NCBI GenBank assembly: GCA_021286765.1
Contig: JAJTBS010000001.1
Location: forward strand, 434,001 to 498,000
Length of the DNA: 64,000 nt
Direction of reading: 5' to 3'
DNA from: Holophagaceae bacterium
GTDB lineage: Bacteria; Acidobacteriota; Holophagae; Holophagales; Holophagaceae
The notes under the pieces were generated by a model. That model was not told the origin of the DNA. It saw only the letters and a program-made list of their open reading frames with translations, and searched no databases. A program made the translations under genes and the position numbers. Positions 54,638 through 63,965 of this stretch are shown here, piece after piece (position 1 is the first letter of the stretch; the number at the start of each line of letters is the position of its first letter).

Positions 54638-56205
54638 TGGCTGCCGGACCGTTCCTTTCCCAAAGACTGGCCCAGAGCCAGACGCTGGCCCTGACGCCGG
54701 CCATGCAGCTCAAGTTGAAGCTCTGGCAGATGAACCTGCAGGAGCTATCCCAAACCATTGAGCGGGAGCTGGAGGAGAACCCCCTGCTGGAACTGGCCGA
54801 GGACAGCGATGAAGTGCCCACCCTTGAAGCCATCGAGGAGGGCCGCGACTCGGATGTGACCGAAGGCTCCGCCGAGCAGATGGCCGACCCCGTGGAACTC
54901 CCGGAGGGGGTGGACACGGTGGATCTCGGGCCCATCCTGGATGCGGCAGGCGAGATGAATCCCGAGGGCGACCTGGAGCGCTTCACCGAAGAGGGCGTGG
55001 CCCAGGTGCAGGAGACCGAGCTGGGCGCCGAGAACAGCTGGGATCAGGACCTGCCCCGCACCAGCAACCTGCCGGAAGAGGACCGTCTCTCCTGGGAGGA
55101 CCGCCTCAGCGCCTTCGAATCCCTCCAGGACCATCTGCTCGGGCAGCTCTACGAGACCCTGGAGCATGAGGATCCACGCGCGCCGCTGGTGGAGCGGCTC
55201 ATCGACCGGCTGGACCCCAAGGGGTTCATCCGCATGGATCCGGATCAGCCCTCCCTGGAGGCCACGCCGGCCAAGCTGGCGGCGGACCTGGGCGTCAGCG
55301 AGGCGGCCCTGCGGGCGGCCCTGGACGTCCTCCAGGAGTTCGATCCCTCCGGGGTCGGGTGCTTCACCGTCCAGGAGTGCCTCCTGTTGCAGCTGCGTCA
55401 TGCCGGCGCGGAACCCGATGACCTGGCTGTCCGCATCATCCAGGACTTCTCGGAACTCCTCTCCCAGCGGGACAGCGCGAAACTGCGCCGGGCTCTGGGT
55501 TGCACCGACGATGAGCTGGTCCTGGCCATGGAGCAGCTCAAGCACCTCAATCCCTCACCCGGCCGGGCCTTCGACCCTGACGGCGAGCGCGTGGTGAAGC
55601 CCGATGTGGTGGTGCTCAAGGGTGAGGACGGGAACTGGAAGGTCTACCTCAACGATGAGGGCCTCCCGCGCCTGCGGGTGAACGGCGAGTATCCGCGCTT
55701 CATGGCCTCCAGCGAAGCCAAGTGCGACAAGGACTTCATCCGTGAACGCTTCCGCAGCGCCCGGGACTTCATCCGCGGCGTCGAGGACCGCAACCGCACC
55801 GTATTGCGCGTCTCGGCCCAGATCGTGGAACTCCAGAAGGAGTTCATCGAGCACGGCATCGAGAGGCTGCGCCCCATGGTGCTGCGTGACGTGGCCGAGG
55901 CTACGGGTTTTCACGAGAGCACCATCAGCCGGGTGGTGAAAGCCAAGACCATCCACACGCCCCAGGGGCTCTTCGACTTGAACTACTTCTTCTCGGCCCG
56001 GCCCAAGGATTCCGACGTGTCCGCCACGGTGGTGAAGCACCGGATCAAGGCCTTCGTGCAGGCGGAGGACATCGCCAAGCCCCTGTCAGACGAGGCCATT
56101 GCGAGCCTGCTGGAGCGGGACGGCATCAAGGTGGCACGGCGTACCGTGAATAAATACCGCGAGGAACTGAAAATTCCTCCAGCTTCCCAGCGCCGGCGCC
56201 GATAA
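54637..56205 (+). CDS. rpoN: RNA polymerase sigma-54 factor
   Basis: 522 residues. Region I (SQRLAQSQTLALTPAMQLKLKLWQMNLQELS) is Gln/Leu-rich; an acidic region II follows. The core-binding region carries LSWEDRLSAFESLQDHLLGQL. The HTH region includes LRPMVLRDVAEATGFHESTISRVVKAKTI, and the RpoN box ARRTVNKYREELKIP is at the C-terminus. It directs -24/-12 promoters activated by AAA+ enhancer-binding proteins. The order lptB-rpoN-hpf is a widely conserved cluster. Confidence 0.97.
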   Translation: MAAGPFLSQRLAQSQTLALTPAMQLKLKLWQMNLQELSQTIERELEENPLLELAEDSDEVPTLEAIEEGRDSDVTEGSAEQMADPVELPEGVDTVDLGPILDAAGEMNPEGDLERFTEEGVAQVQETELGAENSWDQDLPRTSNLPEEDRLSWEDRLSAFESLQDHLLGQLYETLEHEDPRAPLVERLIDRLDPKGFIRMDPDQPSLEATPAKLAADLGVSEAALRAALDVLQEFDPSGVGCFTVQECLLLQLRHAGAEPDDLAVRIIQDFSELLSQRDSAKLRRALGCTDDELVLAMEQLKHLNPSPGRAFDPDGERVVKPDVVVLKGEDGNWKVYLNDEGLPRLRVNGEYPRFMASSEAKCDKDFIRERFRSARDFIRGVEDRNRTVLRVSAQIVELQKEFIEHGIERLRPMVLRDVAEATGFHESTISRVVKAKTIHTPQGLFDLNYFFSARPKDSDVSATVVKHRIKAFVQAEDIAKPLSDEAIASLLERDGIKVARRTVNKYREELKIPPASQRRRR

Positions 56206-56260
56206 CAGGGCCGGAGCCCCCATCCACACCGGGCCGACCGGCCCCTTTCAGGAGTGTCCC

Positions 56261-56584
56261 ATGAAGGTCAACTACACCGGCCGCCACATGGAGCTCACCG
56301 AGCCCCTGAAGCAGTTCACGAAGGAGCGGCTGGACAAGATGGCCACCTACCTGGACGACATCATCGACGTGCACGTGATCTTGAGCGTCGAGAAGCACCG
56401 CCACGCCGCGGAGATCACGCTGAAGACCCGCGCCAGCGCCTTCGTGGCTTCCGCCACCACCGACGACATGTATGCCAGCATCACCCAGGCCGTTGAAAAG
56501 CTGGAGGTGCAGGCCCACAAGCAGCAGGACAGGCGGAACACCCGCCCACACGAAAGCGCCAAGGCCGGAGCCATCGAGGAATAG
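56261..56584 (+). CDS. hpf: Ribosome hibernation promoting factor, short form
   Basis: 107 residues. VNYTGRHMELTEPLKQFTKERLDKMATYLDDIIDVHVILSVEKHRHAAEITLK is the HPF/YfiA S30AE domain. It ends in a basic tail without the C-terminal dimerisation domain of long HPF, so it would act like proteobacterial HPF with RMF-type dimers or alone. AGGAG lies upstream of the ATG. The usual neighbour of rpoN. A terminator hairpin follows. Confidence 0.93.
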   Translation: MKVNYTGRHMELTEPLKQFTKERLDKMATYLDDIIDVHVILSVEKHRHAAEITLKTRASAFVASATTDDMYASITQAVEKLEVQAHKQQDRRNTRPHESAKAGAIEE

Positions 56585-56598
56585 TCGCCCCATCTGCA

Positions 56599-56634
56599 CC
56601 AAAGGCGGCCCTGCGGGGCCGCCTTTGGTATTCT
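56599..56634 (+). terminator. Terminator-like hairpin after hpf
   Basis: CCAAAGGCGGCC / GGCCGCCTTTGG with a short loop, then TATTCTT. Twelve pairs but a weak U-tract. Confidence 0.65.
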
Positions 56635-56653
56635 TGGAGGTCCGGAGTCCGCC

Positions 56654-56818
56654 ATGCCCGATCCCACCCATCTCTACGCGCCCAAGACCTGCACGGATCC
56701 CACCCAGATCTGCGAGAAGTGTCGCTGCGCCTACACCCTGGAGCACTTCCAGCATGGCGTGGAGGACCAGAACTGCGTCTGCCGGCGCTGCCTCCAGGTG
56801 ATGGGGTACAAGGTCTAG
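56654..56818 (+). CDS. Small cysteine-rich, zinc-ribbon-like protein
   Basis: 54 residues, ATG 56654 with CGGAG seven bases upstream, ending two bases before the mqnC start. Cysteines C20-E-K-C23 and C41-V-C43-x-x-C46 (plus C13 and C25) form two knuckles about 20 residues apart, suggesting one zinc (or metal) site. The C-terminus reads LQVMGYKV. Family not recognised. The tight coupling with mqnC suggests co-expression; no function should be claimed. Confidence 0.65.
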   Translation: MPDPTHLYAPKTCTDPTQICEKCRCAYTLEHFQHGVEDQNCVCRRCLQVMGYKV

Positions 56819-56820
56819 AC

Positions 56821-57921
56821 ATGCTCAAGGCCCTCGCGACGCCCGAGGACATCCTGAACGGCGTGCTCCAGGGTCGGCGGATCTCCGCCGCCGAGGCGCT
56901 GGCGCTGTTCGAAGGCGCGGAGCTGCCGGACCTGGCTGTGGCCGCCACCGCGGCCCGGGACCGCCACAACGACCCACGCCGCGTCAGCTACGTCATCGAC
57001 CGCAACGTCAACTACACCGACGTCTGCAACGTCTACTGCACGTTCTGCGCCTTCTACCACAAGCCCGGCGACAGCCGCGGCTACGTGCTCACCAAGGAGC
57101 AGCTGAAGCAGAAGGCCGAGGAAACGAAGGCCATCGGCGGCACCGGCTTCCTGCTGCAGGGCGGCGTGAACCCGGACCTGCCCTGGGACTACTATCTGGA
57201 CCTGGTCCACTACCTCCGCCACGACCTGGGCATCTGGGTCCACGGCTTCTCACCGGTGGAGATCCAGATGATGTCGAAGCTGAGCGGCCAGAGCCTGCGC
57301 AAGACCATCGCAGACCTGCACGGGGCAGGCCTCGGTTCCATACCCGGTGGGGGCGCGGAGATCCTGGTGGACCGCATCCGCAAGAAGATCGCGCCCCTGA
57401 AGGGGGGCCGCGAGAAGTGGCTGGAGGTCATGGAGGCCGCCCACGAGGAGGGCGTGAAGACCACCGGCACCATGATGTTCGGCATCACCGAGACCCTGGC
57501 CGAGCGCATCGAGCACCTGGAGGCGCTGCGGGACCAGCAGGACCGTGCGCTCGGTAGAAACAATGGCGGCGGCTACACGGCCTTCGCCGCCTGGCCCTTC
57601 CAGAGTGGTCACACCCCCTGGGAAGGAAAGGTGCCCAAGCCCACCGACGTCGAATACCTCCGCACCATCGCCATCGCCCGCATCTTCCTGGACAACTTCG
57701 CGCACATCCAGAGCAGCTGGGTCACCATGGGCCGGAAGACCGGCCAGCTGGCCCTGCACTACGGTTGTGACGACATGGGCAGCCTGATGCTGGAGGAGAA
57801 CGTCGTCAGCGCCGCAGGCACCTGCTACAGCGTGAACCGGGATGAGATGACCCGCATGATCACCGCCGCCGGGTACGAGCCTTGGCAGCGGGACAACATC
57901 TACGGGGAGATCCCGGGCTGA
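56821..57921 (+). CDS. mqnC: Cyclic dehypoxanthinyl futalosine synthase (radical SAM)
   Basis: 366 residues. IDRNVNYTDVCNVYCTFCAFYHKPGD carries the radical-SAM cysteines C69, C73 and C76. GTGFLLQGGVNPDLPWDYYLDLVHYLR and the GLGSIPGGGAEILVDRIR signature are specific for MqnC, which cyclises dehypoxanthine futalosine in the futalosine route to menaquinone. HGFSPVEI is another family segment. Other mqn genes are elsewhere. Menaquinone fits the quinol-linked multihaem cytochromes in the same window. Confidence 0.94.
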   Translation: MLKALATPEDILNGVLQGRRISAAEALALFEGAELPDLAVAATAARDRHNDPRRVSYVIDRNVNYTDVCNVYCTFCAFYHKPGDSRGYVLTKEQLKQKAEETKAIGGTGFLLQGGVNPDLPWDYYLDLVHYLRHDLGIWVHGFSPVEIQMMSKLSGQSLRKTIADLHGAGLGSIPGGGAEILVDRIRKKIAPLKGGREKWLEVMEAAHEEGVKTTGTMMFGITETLAERIEHLEALRDQQDRALGRNNGGGYTAFAAWPFQSGHTPWEGKVPKPTDVEYLRTIAIARIFLDNFAHIQSSWVTMGRKTGQLALHYGCDDMGSLMLEENVVSAAGTCYSVNRDEMTRMITAAGYEPWQRDNIYGEIPG

Positions 57922-57985
57922 CTTCGGATCTGGCCGGATTTGGCCCGTACTGACTTGCGGTAAATAACAACCCAAGAGTCATTTA

Positions 57986-58013
57986 TAAATCCAGGGGCAT
58001 GCCGGGCCGATGA
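57986..58013 (+). promoter_or_regulatory. Candidate sigma-28 (FliA-type) promoter of the chemoreceptor gene
   Basis: TAAA (57986-57989), 16 bases, then GCCGATGA (58006-58013), close to the flagellar sigma consensus TAAA-N15-GCCGATAA. It lies 46 bases upstream of the ATG at 58059. One base too long in spacing and one mismatch. Confidence 0.35.
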
Positions 58014-58058
58014 ACCTCCCAGGCGGCCTCGCAGGCTGGCCAAGGGGAGGGTCCAGCC

Positions 58059-59618
58059 ATGTTCAACAACCTCAGGATCGGGACCCGGCTGGGCTTGGGA
58101 TTCGGCCTCGTGCTCGCGCTGCTCCTGCTCATCGCGGGCGTGGGCCTCAACCGCATGGACGCGATCGAGTCCAATACCGAGGAGATCGTCACCCACTACA
58201 ACCGGCAATTGGCGCTCGCGAACGACCTGAGTGAGCAGGCCTACCTCATCTCCCGGATGCTTCGAACCATGCTGGTGATGGAAAGCCAGGCCGACCGGAA
58301 GACCAACGTCGAACGGATCGCGAAGGCCCGGGAAGCTTACAACAGCGCCGCCAAGGCGCTGGAGGGAACCCTCCGGAGCGCTGAATCAAAGGCCCTGTTC
58401 TCGAAAATCCAGACCAGTCTTCTGAAGAACCGGGAAGCCAATACGCGTGTCATCGAGGCCTCCCTGGCCAGCCGGGACAAGGAGGCCATCCGGCTCATGT
58501 TCGATGAGGCCCGTCCGGCCGACCAGGCCCTCCAGGCCCACATTCAGGAGGCGGTGAGCTACTTTGACAAGGCCATCGACAAGCGCTTCAAGCAGGCCCA
58601 GGACAGCCACAGGCAGGCCATGGTCTTCATGCTGACCATCGCGGGCGCGGCCCTGCTGGCTGGCGCGGGGCTGGCCTGGTTCATCACCATGAGTGTTCTC
58701 CGGCCGGTTCGCGCCATGGGCGCCGTGATCAAGACCGTGGCGGAGGGTGACCTGACCCAGCGGGTGGACCTGGATTCCCGGGACGAACTGGGCGAGCTGG
58801 GCCGCGTACTCAACGCCACCAACGAGGGCCTCCGCGAGATGGTGCTGCAGATCCAGGAGAGCGCCATGGCCATCTCCACGGCCTCGGGCGAGATCAGCAT
58901 GGGCAACACGGACCTGAGCCGGCGCACGGAGGAGCAGGCCGCCAGCCTGGAGGAGACCGCCAGCAGCATGGAGCAGATCACGAGCAACGTGAACCAGACC
59001 GCCGACAACGCGAAATCGGCCAACCACGAATCCAGCAAAGCGCGCCAGGTGGCCCAGGACGGCGGCGCCGCCGTCACCCAGGTCATCGCCGCCATGGAGG
59101 CCATCAACCAGTCTTCCGCCAAGATCAACGAGATCATCGGCGTGGTGGATGAGATCGCCTTCCAGACCAACCTGCTGGCGCTCAACGCCGCCGTGGAAGC
59201 GGCCCGGGCCGGTGAGCAGGGCCGCGGCTTCGCCGTGGTGGCCGCGGAAGTCCGCAACCTCGCCAAGCGCAGCGCCGACGCCGCCAAGGAGATCAAGGGC
59301 CTGATCCGCGAGAGCGTGGCCAAGTCTGTGGACGGCAACAAGGTGGCCGCCCATGCGGGCGAGACCATCGCGGAAGTGGTGAGCAACGTGCAGCGGGTGA
59401 CGTCGCTGGTCAGCGAGATCGCCAACGCGACCCAGGAACAGAGCACGGGTCTGAACGAGATCAACAAGGCCGTGGTGTCCATGGACGAGGTCACCCAGCA
59501 GAACGCGGCCCTGGTGGAGGAGGCCGCCGCGGCCGCCGAATCCCTGGATGCCCAGGCCCATGCGCTCACCGAGATCGTCAGCCGCTTCAGGACAGGGGTC
59601 GAAGTCCGCCGGGCCTGA
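58059..59618 (+). CDS. Methyl-accepting chemotaxis protein
   Basis: 519 residues. TM1 (about 10-31), a four-helix-bundle periplasmic sensor (about 32-187, MCP 4HB type), TM2 (about 189-212), a HAMP domain beginning [24 protein letters not shown], then the methylation and signalling helices. The tip sequence [38 protein letters not shown] is the conserved CheA/CheW contact. GGGGAGG precedes the ATG. Ligand unknown; small-molecule sensing implied by the 4HB domain. Confidence 0.95.
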   Translation: MFNNLRIGTRLGLGFGLVLALLLLIAGVGLNRMDAIESNTEEIVTHYNRQLALANDLSEQAYLISRMLRTMLVMESQADRKTNVERIAKAREAYNSAAKALEGTLRSAESKALFSKIQTSLLKNREANTRVIEASLASRDKEAIRLMFDEARPADQALQAHIQEAVSYFDKAIDKRFKQAQDSHRQAMVFMLTIAGAALLAGAGLAWFITMSVLRPVRAMGAVIKTVAEGDLTQRVDLDSRDELGELGRVLNATNEGLREMVLQIQESAMAISTASGEISMGNTDLSRRTEEQAASLEETASSMEQITSNVNQTADNAKSANHESSKARQVAQDGGAAVTQVIAAMEAINQSSAKINEIIGVVDEIAFQTNLLALNAAVEAARAGEQGRGFAVVAAEVRNLAKRSADAAKEIKGLIRESVAKSVDGNKVAAHAGETIAEVVSNVQRVTSLVSEIANATQEQSTGLNEINKAVVSMDEVTQQNAALVEEAAAAAESLDAQAHALTEIVSRFRTGVEVRRA

Positions 59619-59624
59619 GTCCGG

Positions 59625-60275
59625 CTAGGCCTCCCGGCGGAGCAGGGCGGTCAGCTGGTCCGCCAGGGGCCTGAGACGGCCCGGCTCGCTCAGGTAGGCC
59701 CCCCGGGCGGCCACGAGGCGGGCGGAGGAATGGCCGAGCACGGCGGTCTCCACCAGGCCGTGGGCCCGGAGGGTGCCGCCGGTCTGGACCAGATCCACGA
59801 TGGCGTCCGCCAGACCCAGCAAGGGCGCCAGCTCCGCGCTGCTGCTGAGGGGCACCAGCTCGGCGGTGAGCCCTTCCCGGGTGAGCCAGGCCTCCGTGGC
59901 CCTGGGGAACTTGGTGGCGAGACGCAGGTGCGGCTTGGCCCGGAGCGAATCCAGGGTGACGCCCTCCTGGGCGCAGAGGGAGAGGCGGCAGGCCCCGAAG
60001 CCCAAGTCCGCCAGCTCCAGCAGGTCCATGTCCATCTCGTCCAGGGTGTCCGAGCCCACGATGCCCAGTGAGGCCACGCCCGCGGCCACATAGCGGGGCA
60101 GGTCTGCGCCTTTCAGCAGAAGGGCCGCCACGCCCGGCGTGGCGGTGGGGATTCGCAGCACCCGGGACTTCAGGGCCTGGGCGTCGAGGGCCAGGGGCGT
60201 TCCAGCGAGCTTCGGGACCAGCTCGTCGCCGAGGCGCCCCTTGGGAAAGGCGATGAGGAGCGTGGAGGCGGTCAT
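59625..60275 (-). CDS. hisG: ATP phosphoribosyltransferase, short form
   Basis: 216 residues, the short HisG that lacks the C-terminal regulatory domain and needs HisZ. LLIAFPKGRLGDELVPKL opens the protein, ADLPRYVAAGVASLGIVGSDTLDEM follows, and DLVQTGGTLRAHGLVE is the PRPP-binding segment. First step of histidine synthesis. Overlaps hisZ by four bases; last in the leftward his operon. Confidence 0.96.
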   Translation of the reverse strand: MTASTLLIAFPKGRLGDELVPKLAGTPLALDAQALKSRVLRIPTATPGVAALLLKGADLPRYVAAGVASLGIVGSDTLDEMDMDLLELADLGFGACRLSLCAQEGVTLDSLRAKPHLRLATKFPRATEAWLTREGLTAELVPLSSSAELAPLLGLADAIVDLVQTGGTLRAHGLVETAVLGHSSARLVAARGAYLSEPGRLRPLADQLTALLRREA

Positions 60276-61240
60276 GGCAGCGGCTCGAAGAGATCGGGGC
60301 GGGTTTCGGCGAGATCAAGCAGGCGGGACAGCCGCACGCAGAAGCCCGCCGCCTGCCAGGGGCGCCCCAGGTCGGGGAAGAGGCGGTCGTAGCGGCCGCC
60401 CGCGGCCAGCTCCTGCTGGGCGCCCGGAGCCCAGAGCCGCAGGGTGGGCCCCGTGTAGAAGCCCAGCCCCGCGACATCGGCCAGGTCCACGCGCAGTTCG
60501 AGGTTGGCGGGGAGGATGGGGAGCAGGGCCTTCAGGGCCCGATCCATGTGCTCCCGCTCGCCCTCCAGGAGGTGCGCGTAGGGGCTGGCGCCCAGGGCAT
60601 CCAGGGTCCCTGGGCCGTCCAGTTCGGACAGCAGGGCCTCGGCGTGGGCCGCCAGCCTCGAGGCGGCGGGGTGCCCCTTCAGCACCTCCCGGACCCGGTG
60701 CGGCGCCCGGCGCGAGAGGGCCGCCACCACACCATCCGCCAGTCCTCCGGACAACCCTTCGGCCTCCAGGGGACGCCGCACCAGGGCGGCGTGGCCCAGG
60801 TGGAGGATGGCGTTCTTCAGGCCAAGGGCGCCGGGGATGGCCATGAGCAGGCAGGCCAACTCGACGTCGGCTTCGTCGGAACGCTCCCCCTCGGGCTGGA
60901 TGCGCTCGCAGCCCACCTCGAACCGCTCCACCGCCTCCCAGGGCTGGACGGGGCGGCGGAACACGGCTCCCGCGTAGGCCACACGGTCCGGCGGGGCCGC
61001 GAACCCCCGGGCCAGCAGGCCGGCCAGGGCCACGGTGAAATCCCAGCGCAGGGCCACGAGGTCATCCCCATCGAAGAAGCGCAGGGCGCCCTCCGGGAGG
61101 GATTCCCGCAGCACCAGCGATGGGTGCAGCTCGCGGTAGCCCTGGGCCGCGAGCAGACCCATGAGCGCCGCCTCCCAGCGGCGGAGCCTGGCGGCGGAAT
61201 CGAAGAGCAGGTCGGGGAAGTGGGGCGTGCGGACCGGCAT
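60272..61240 (-). CDS. hisZ: ATP phosphoribosyltransferase regulatory subunit
   Basis: 322 residues, a class II aminoacyl-tRNA-synthetase-like paralogue of HisRS. Segments such as GYRELHPSLVLRESLPEGALRFFDGDDLVALRWDFTVALAGL (motif-2-like) and LRLWAPGAQQELAAGGRYDRLF (motif-3-like) match HisZ, which forms an octamer with short HisG and gives histidine feedback. It lacks the anticodon-binding domain. It overlaps hisIE by one base. Confidence 0.93.
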   Translation of the reverse strand: MPVRTPHFPDLLFDSAARLRRWEAALMGLLAAQGYRELHPSLVLRESLPEGALRFFDGDDLVALRWDFTVALAGLLARGFAAPPDRVAYAGAVFRRPVQPWEAVERFEVGCERIQPEGERSDEADVELACLLMAIPGALGLKNAILHLGHAALVRRPLEAEGLSGGLADGVVAALSRRAPHRVREVLKGHPAASRLAAHAEALLSELDGPGTLDALGASPYAHLLEGEREHMDRALKALLPILPANLELRVDLADVAGLGFYTGPTLRLWAPGAQQELAAGGRYDRLFPDLGRPWQAAGFCVRLSRLLDLAETRPDLFEPLP

Positions 61241-61863
61241 CAGGAGGGCCCTCCCGCGCGCTCGGCGTGGCGGCCATGCAGCACCTCCACCACCTCAAGG
61301 AGGCTGGCCCCCCGCTCCACCAGCAGCAGATCCAGGTGGAAGAGCAGATCTGCGGCTTCCCCGAGGAAGGCTGCGCGGTCCTCGTTCTTGGCGGCGAGAA
61401 TCACCTCGCCGGCCTCCTCCACCACCTTCTTGGCGATGCGGTCCACACCCTGGGCGAAGAGCTTCTGCGTGTAGCTGCCATCCAGGGAGGCGGCCGCCTT
61501 CCGGGACTTCAGCAGCGCCTCCAGGCGGCCGAGCCAGGGCAGGGACGCCGGCCAGGGTTCGGCATCAAAGCAGCTTTCGGTACCCCGGTGGCAGGATGGG
61601 CCCTCGGGGTCCGCCAGGATGAGCAGCGCGTCGGCATCGCAGTCTGGCCTGATCTGGATGAGCCTCAGCCGGTTCCCGCTGCTCTCTCCCTTGGTCCAGA
61701 GGGCCTGCCGGGAGCGGCTCCAGAAGGTGACGAAGCCTGTTTCGAGGGTGATCCGCAGGGCCTCGCGGTTGAGCCAGGCCACCATGCGCACGGTGCCGGC
61801 GCGGTCCTGCACCATGCCTGGAATGAGGCCGTCGGAGTCGAATCGGAGGGTGTCTGGGTTCAT
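61240..61863 (-). CDS. hisIE: Bifunctional phosphoribosyl-AMP cyclohydrolase / phosphoribosyl-ATP pyrophosphatase
   Basis: 207 residues. HisI part: MVAWLNREALRITLETGFVTFWSRSRQALWTKGESSGN, with zinc-site Asp (DCDADALL) and Cys (CHRGTESCF). HisE part from about residue 110: SYTQKLFAQGVDRIAKKVVEEAGEVILAAKNED, with Glu residues for Mg. It removes pyrophosphate and opens the purine ring, steps 2 and 3. Two bases separate its start from the hisF stop (TGA ATG-like spacing). Confidence 0.95.
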   Translation of the reverse strand: MNPDTLRFDSDGLIPGMVQDRAGTVRMVAWLNREALRITLETGFVTFWSRSRQALWTKGESSGNRLRLIQIRPDCDADALLILADPEGPSCHRGTESCFDAEPWPASLPWLGRLEALLKSRKAAASLDGSYTQKLFAQGVDRIAKKVVEEAGEVILAAKNEDRAAFLGEAADLLFHLDLLLVERGASLLEVVEVLHGRHAERAGGPS

Positions 61864-61864
61864 G

Positions 61865-62617
61865 TCAGATCCGCACGGAAAGGTCGTTCTGGGCCAGGTA
61901 GGCCTTGAGGCGGGGAATGGGCAGGGTGCCCTCGTGGAACAGCGTGGCGGCCAGCACCGCGTCGGCCCCATGCTCCAGCGCCTCCAGGAAGTGGATCTCC
62001 AGGCCTGCACCACCGGAGGCGATGAGGGGGATGGGGAGCCGCGAGGCCTGCTCGAGCAACTGGAGGTCGAAGCCATCGCCGGTGCCGTCGCGGTCCATGG
62101 AGGTGAGCAGGATCTCGCCTGCGCCGAGCTCATTCAGCTCGCAGAGCCAATCGAGGGCGGCACGCGGCGTGGGTTCGGTGCCGCCCTTCAGGAACACCCG
62201 CCAGCCCAGGTCCGGGTCGCGCTTCACATCCACCGCCGCCACCACGCACTGCCGGCCGAAGGCATCCGCCAGTTCGGACACCAGGGCGGGGCGCAGGGCC
62301 GCCGCCGTGTTCACGGCCACCTTGTCCGCACCGGCCCGCAGCAGGCTCCGGGCATCCTCCACCCGGGAGACGCCGCCCCCCACCGTGAAGGGGATGCTCA
62401 GTTCGTGGGCCACGTCGCGCACCCAGGCTTCGCGGGTGCCGCGGTTCTCGAGGGAGGCGGCGATGTCCAGGAAGACGAGCTCGTCCGCCCCTTCGGCGTC
62501 GTAACGCCGGGCCAGTTCCACGGGGTGGCCCAGGTCCCGGAGGTCCTTGAATTGCACGCCCTTCACCACGCGTCCCGCTTTCACGTCCAGGCAGGGGATG
62601 ATGCGCTTGGCTGGCAT
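61865..62617 (-). CDS. hisF: Imidazole glycerol phosphate synthase subunit HisF
   Basis: 250 residues, TIM barrel. RIIPCLDVKAGRVVKGVQFKDLRDLG (catalytic Asp), ITVGGG-type strand FTVGGGVSRVEDA, VAVNTAAALRP, second catalytic Asp in LLTSMDRDGTGDGFD, and IASGGAG. Cyclase half of the glutamine amidotransferase that forms IGP and AICAR; partner HisH is in the same operon. Overlaps hisA by one base. Confidence 0.97.
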   Translation of the reverse strand: MPAKRIIPCLDVKAGRVVKGVQFKDLRDLGHPVELARRYDAEGADELVFLDIAASLENRGTREAWVRDVAHELSIPFTVGGGVSRVEDARSLLRAGADKVAVNTAAALRPALVSELADAFGRQCVVAAVDVKRDPDLGWRVFLKGGTEPTPRAALDWLCELNELGAGEILLTSMDRDGTGDGFDLQLLEQASRLPIPLIASGGAGLEIHFLEALEHGADAVLAATLFHEGTLPIPRLKAYLAQNDLSVRI

Positions 62618-63330
62618 CAGACACTCCCTTCCAGCGCGGGACGCAGGCGGGGGTCATCCAGGGGGATGAAGCCCTCCATCAGGGCCTTGCCGCTGATGGC
62701 CCCCACCACGCCTGGAACCTCGGCCAGGGGCAGGAGGTCTGCGAGATCCTTGACACCCCCGGAGGCCTGGACGAGAAAACCTTCGCGGGCCACCCAGGCG
62801 GCCGCGTGGATGCCCGGGCCTTCAAGGGTTCCATCCCGGCTGACGTCGGTCACCAGGGCGCGGTGGAAGCCTAGGCTGAGCAGGGCCTCGAAGACATCCG
62901 TGGAAGCGCAGGCGCTGGGTGCCTGCCAGCCCCGGGTGACGATGCGGTCGCCCTTGAGGTCAAGGGCGGCGATGATCCGATGGCCCGAAAGGCCCTTGAG
63001 GGAGGCGGGCTGCTCCACGGCCAGGGTGCCCACCACGGCGTCGAAGCCCAGGTCCAGCACGCTCTCGATGGCGGTCCGATCCCGCAGGCCGCCCCCCAGC
63101 TGGAAGTGGACCTCCGGAAAGCGAACGGGGAAGCCGGTGAACCGGCCCTGGAGCGGCCGGCCGAAGGCGCCGTCCAGGTCCACCAGGTGGATGCGACGGG
63201 CCCCGGCCTCGGCCAGCTGGCCGACCCAGTCCTCGGGTTCCATGTCATAGAAGGTGGCCTGCTTCGGATCGCCGTGGCGCAGGCGGACAAGACGGCCCTG
63301 CATCAGGTCGAGGCTCGGGATCAGTTGCAT
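62617..63330 (-). CDS. hisA: Phosphoribosylformimino-AICAR ribotide isomerase
   Basis: 237 residues from ATG 63330 (CGGAGG upstream). LIPSLDLMQGRLVRLRHGD, VHLVDLDGAF-type strand IHLVDLDGAFGRPLQG, FQLGGGLRDRTAIES, DVSRDGTLEGPG, QASGGVKDLADLL. Half-barrel repeats like HisF. It overlaps hisH by 10 bases. Confidence 0.96.
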   Translation of the reverse strand: MQLIPSLDLMQGRLVRLRHGDPKQATFYDMEPEDWVGQLAEAGARRIHLVDLDGAFGRPLQGRFTGFPVRFPEVHFQLGGGLRDRTAIESVLDLGFDAVVGTLAVEQPASLKGLSGHRIIAALDLKGDRIVTRGWQAPSACASTDVFEALLSLGFHRALVTDVSRDGTLEGPGIHAAAWVAREGFLVQASGGVKDLADLLPLAEVPGVVGAISGKALMEGFIPLDDPRLRPALEGSV

Positions 63331-63965
63331 GGCACCTCCGGCTGCGGGGCCGACACGCCCATCCAGGCGAGGGAGGACTGGAGCAGGAGCAGGCCGGCGC
63401 GCCCGGACTTCTCGGGGTGGGGCTGGAAGCCCATGACATTTCCCCGGGCCTCCACGGCGGCGAAGGGGCGACCGTGCTCGGCCACGAAGATGGTCTCCAC
63501 GGTGGGCGCCAGGGCGTAGCTGTGGACGAAGTAGAGCCAGCCGCCGTTGGGGTCCGGCAGGCCGGGGTGGGCACGGCGCTGCTGGACCTGGCTCCAGCCC
63601 ATGTGGGGGACTTTCACGCCCGGGCCGAGGCGGCGGACGATGCCGGGGAGGAGGCCCAGGCCCGAGGCGCGCGGCGCCTCCTCGCTGCCCTCGGCAAGCA
63701 GCTGCAGCCCCAGGCAGATGCCGAGCAGGGGCCGCCCTTCCGCGACCAGGCTGGGGAGCACGCGCCACCAGCCGCGTTCGCGCAGGGAGCGCTGGGCGGC
63801 CTCGAAGTGGCCCACGCCCGGCAGCACGATCGGGCCTTCGAGCGCGGCCTGGTCGGGGGTCGCCGCCCGCAGGTAGGGTAGCCCCAGGCGGTCCAGGGCG
63901 CCCTCCAGGGAGGCCAGGTTGCCGGCGTCATAGTCGATAAGGGTGATGGCGCTGGCGTCGCTCAT
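63321..63965 (-). CDS. hisH: Imidazole glycerol phosphate synthase subunit HisH (glutaminase)
   Basis: 214 residues. Class I glutamine amidotransferase with LLGICLGLQLL (nucleophile Cys84) and GFQPHPEKSG (catalytic His and Glu), plus IVLPGVGHFEAA and VPHMGWSQV. Supplies ammonia to HisF. ATG at 63965 overlaps the hisB stop by four bases. Confidence 0.96.
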   Translation of the reverse strand: MSDASAITLIDYDAGNLASLEGALDRLGLPYLRAATPDQAALEGPIVLPGVGHFEAAQRSLRERGWWRVLPSLVAEGRPLLGICLGLQLLAEGSEEAPRASGLGLLPGIVRRLGPGVKVPHMGWSQVQQRRAHPGLPDPNGGWLYFVHSYALAPTVETIFVAEHGRPFAAVEARGNVMGFQPHPEKSGRAGLLLLQSSLAWMGVSAPQPEVPCN

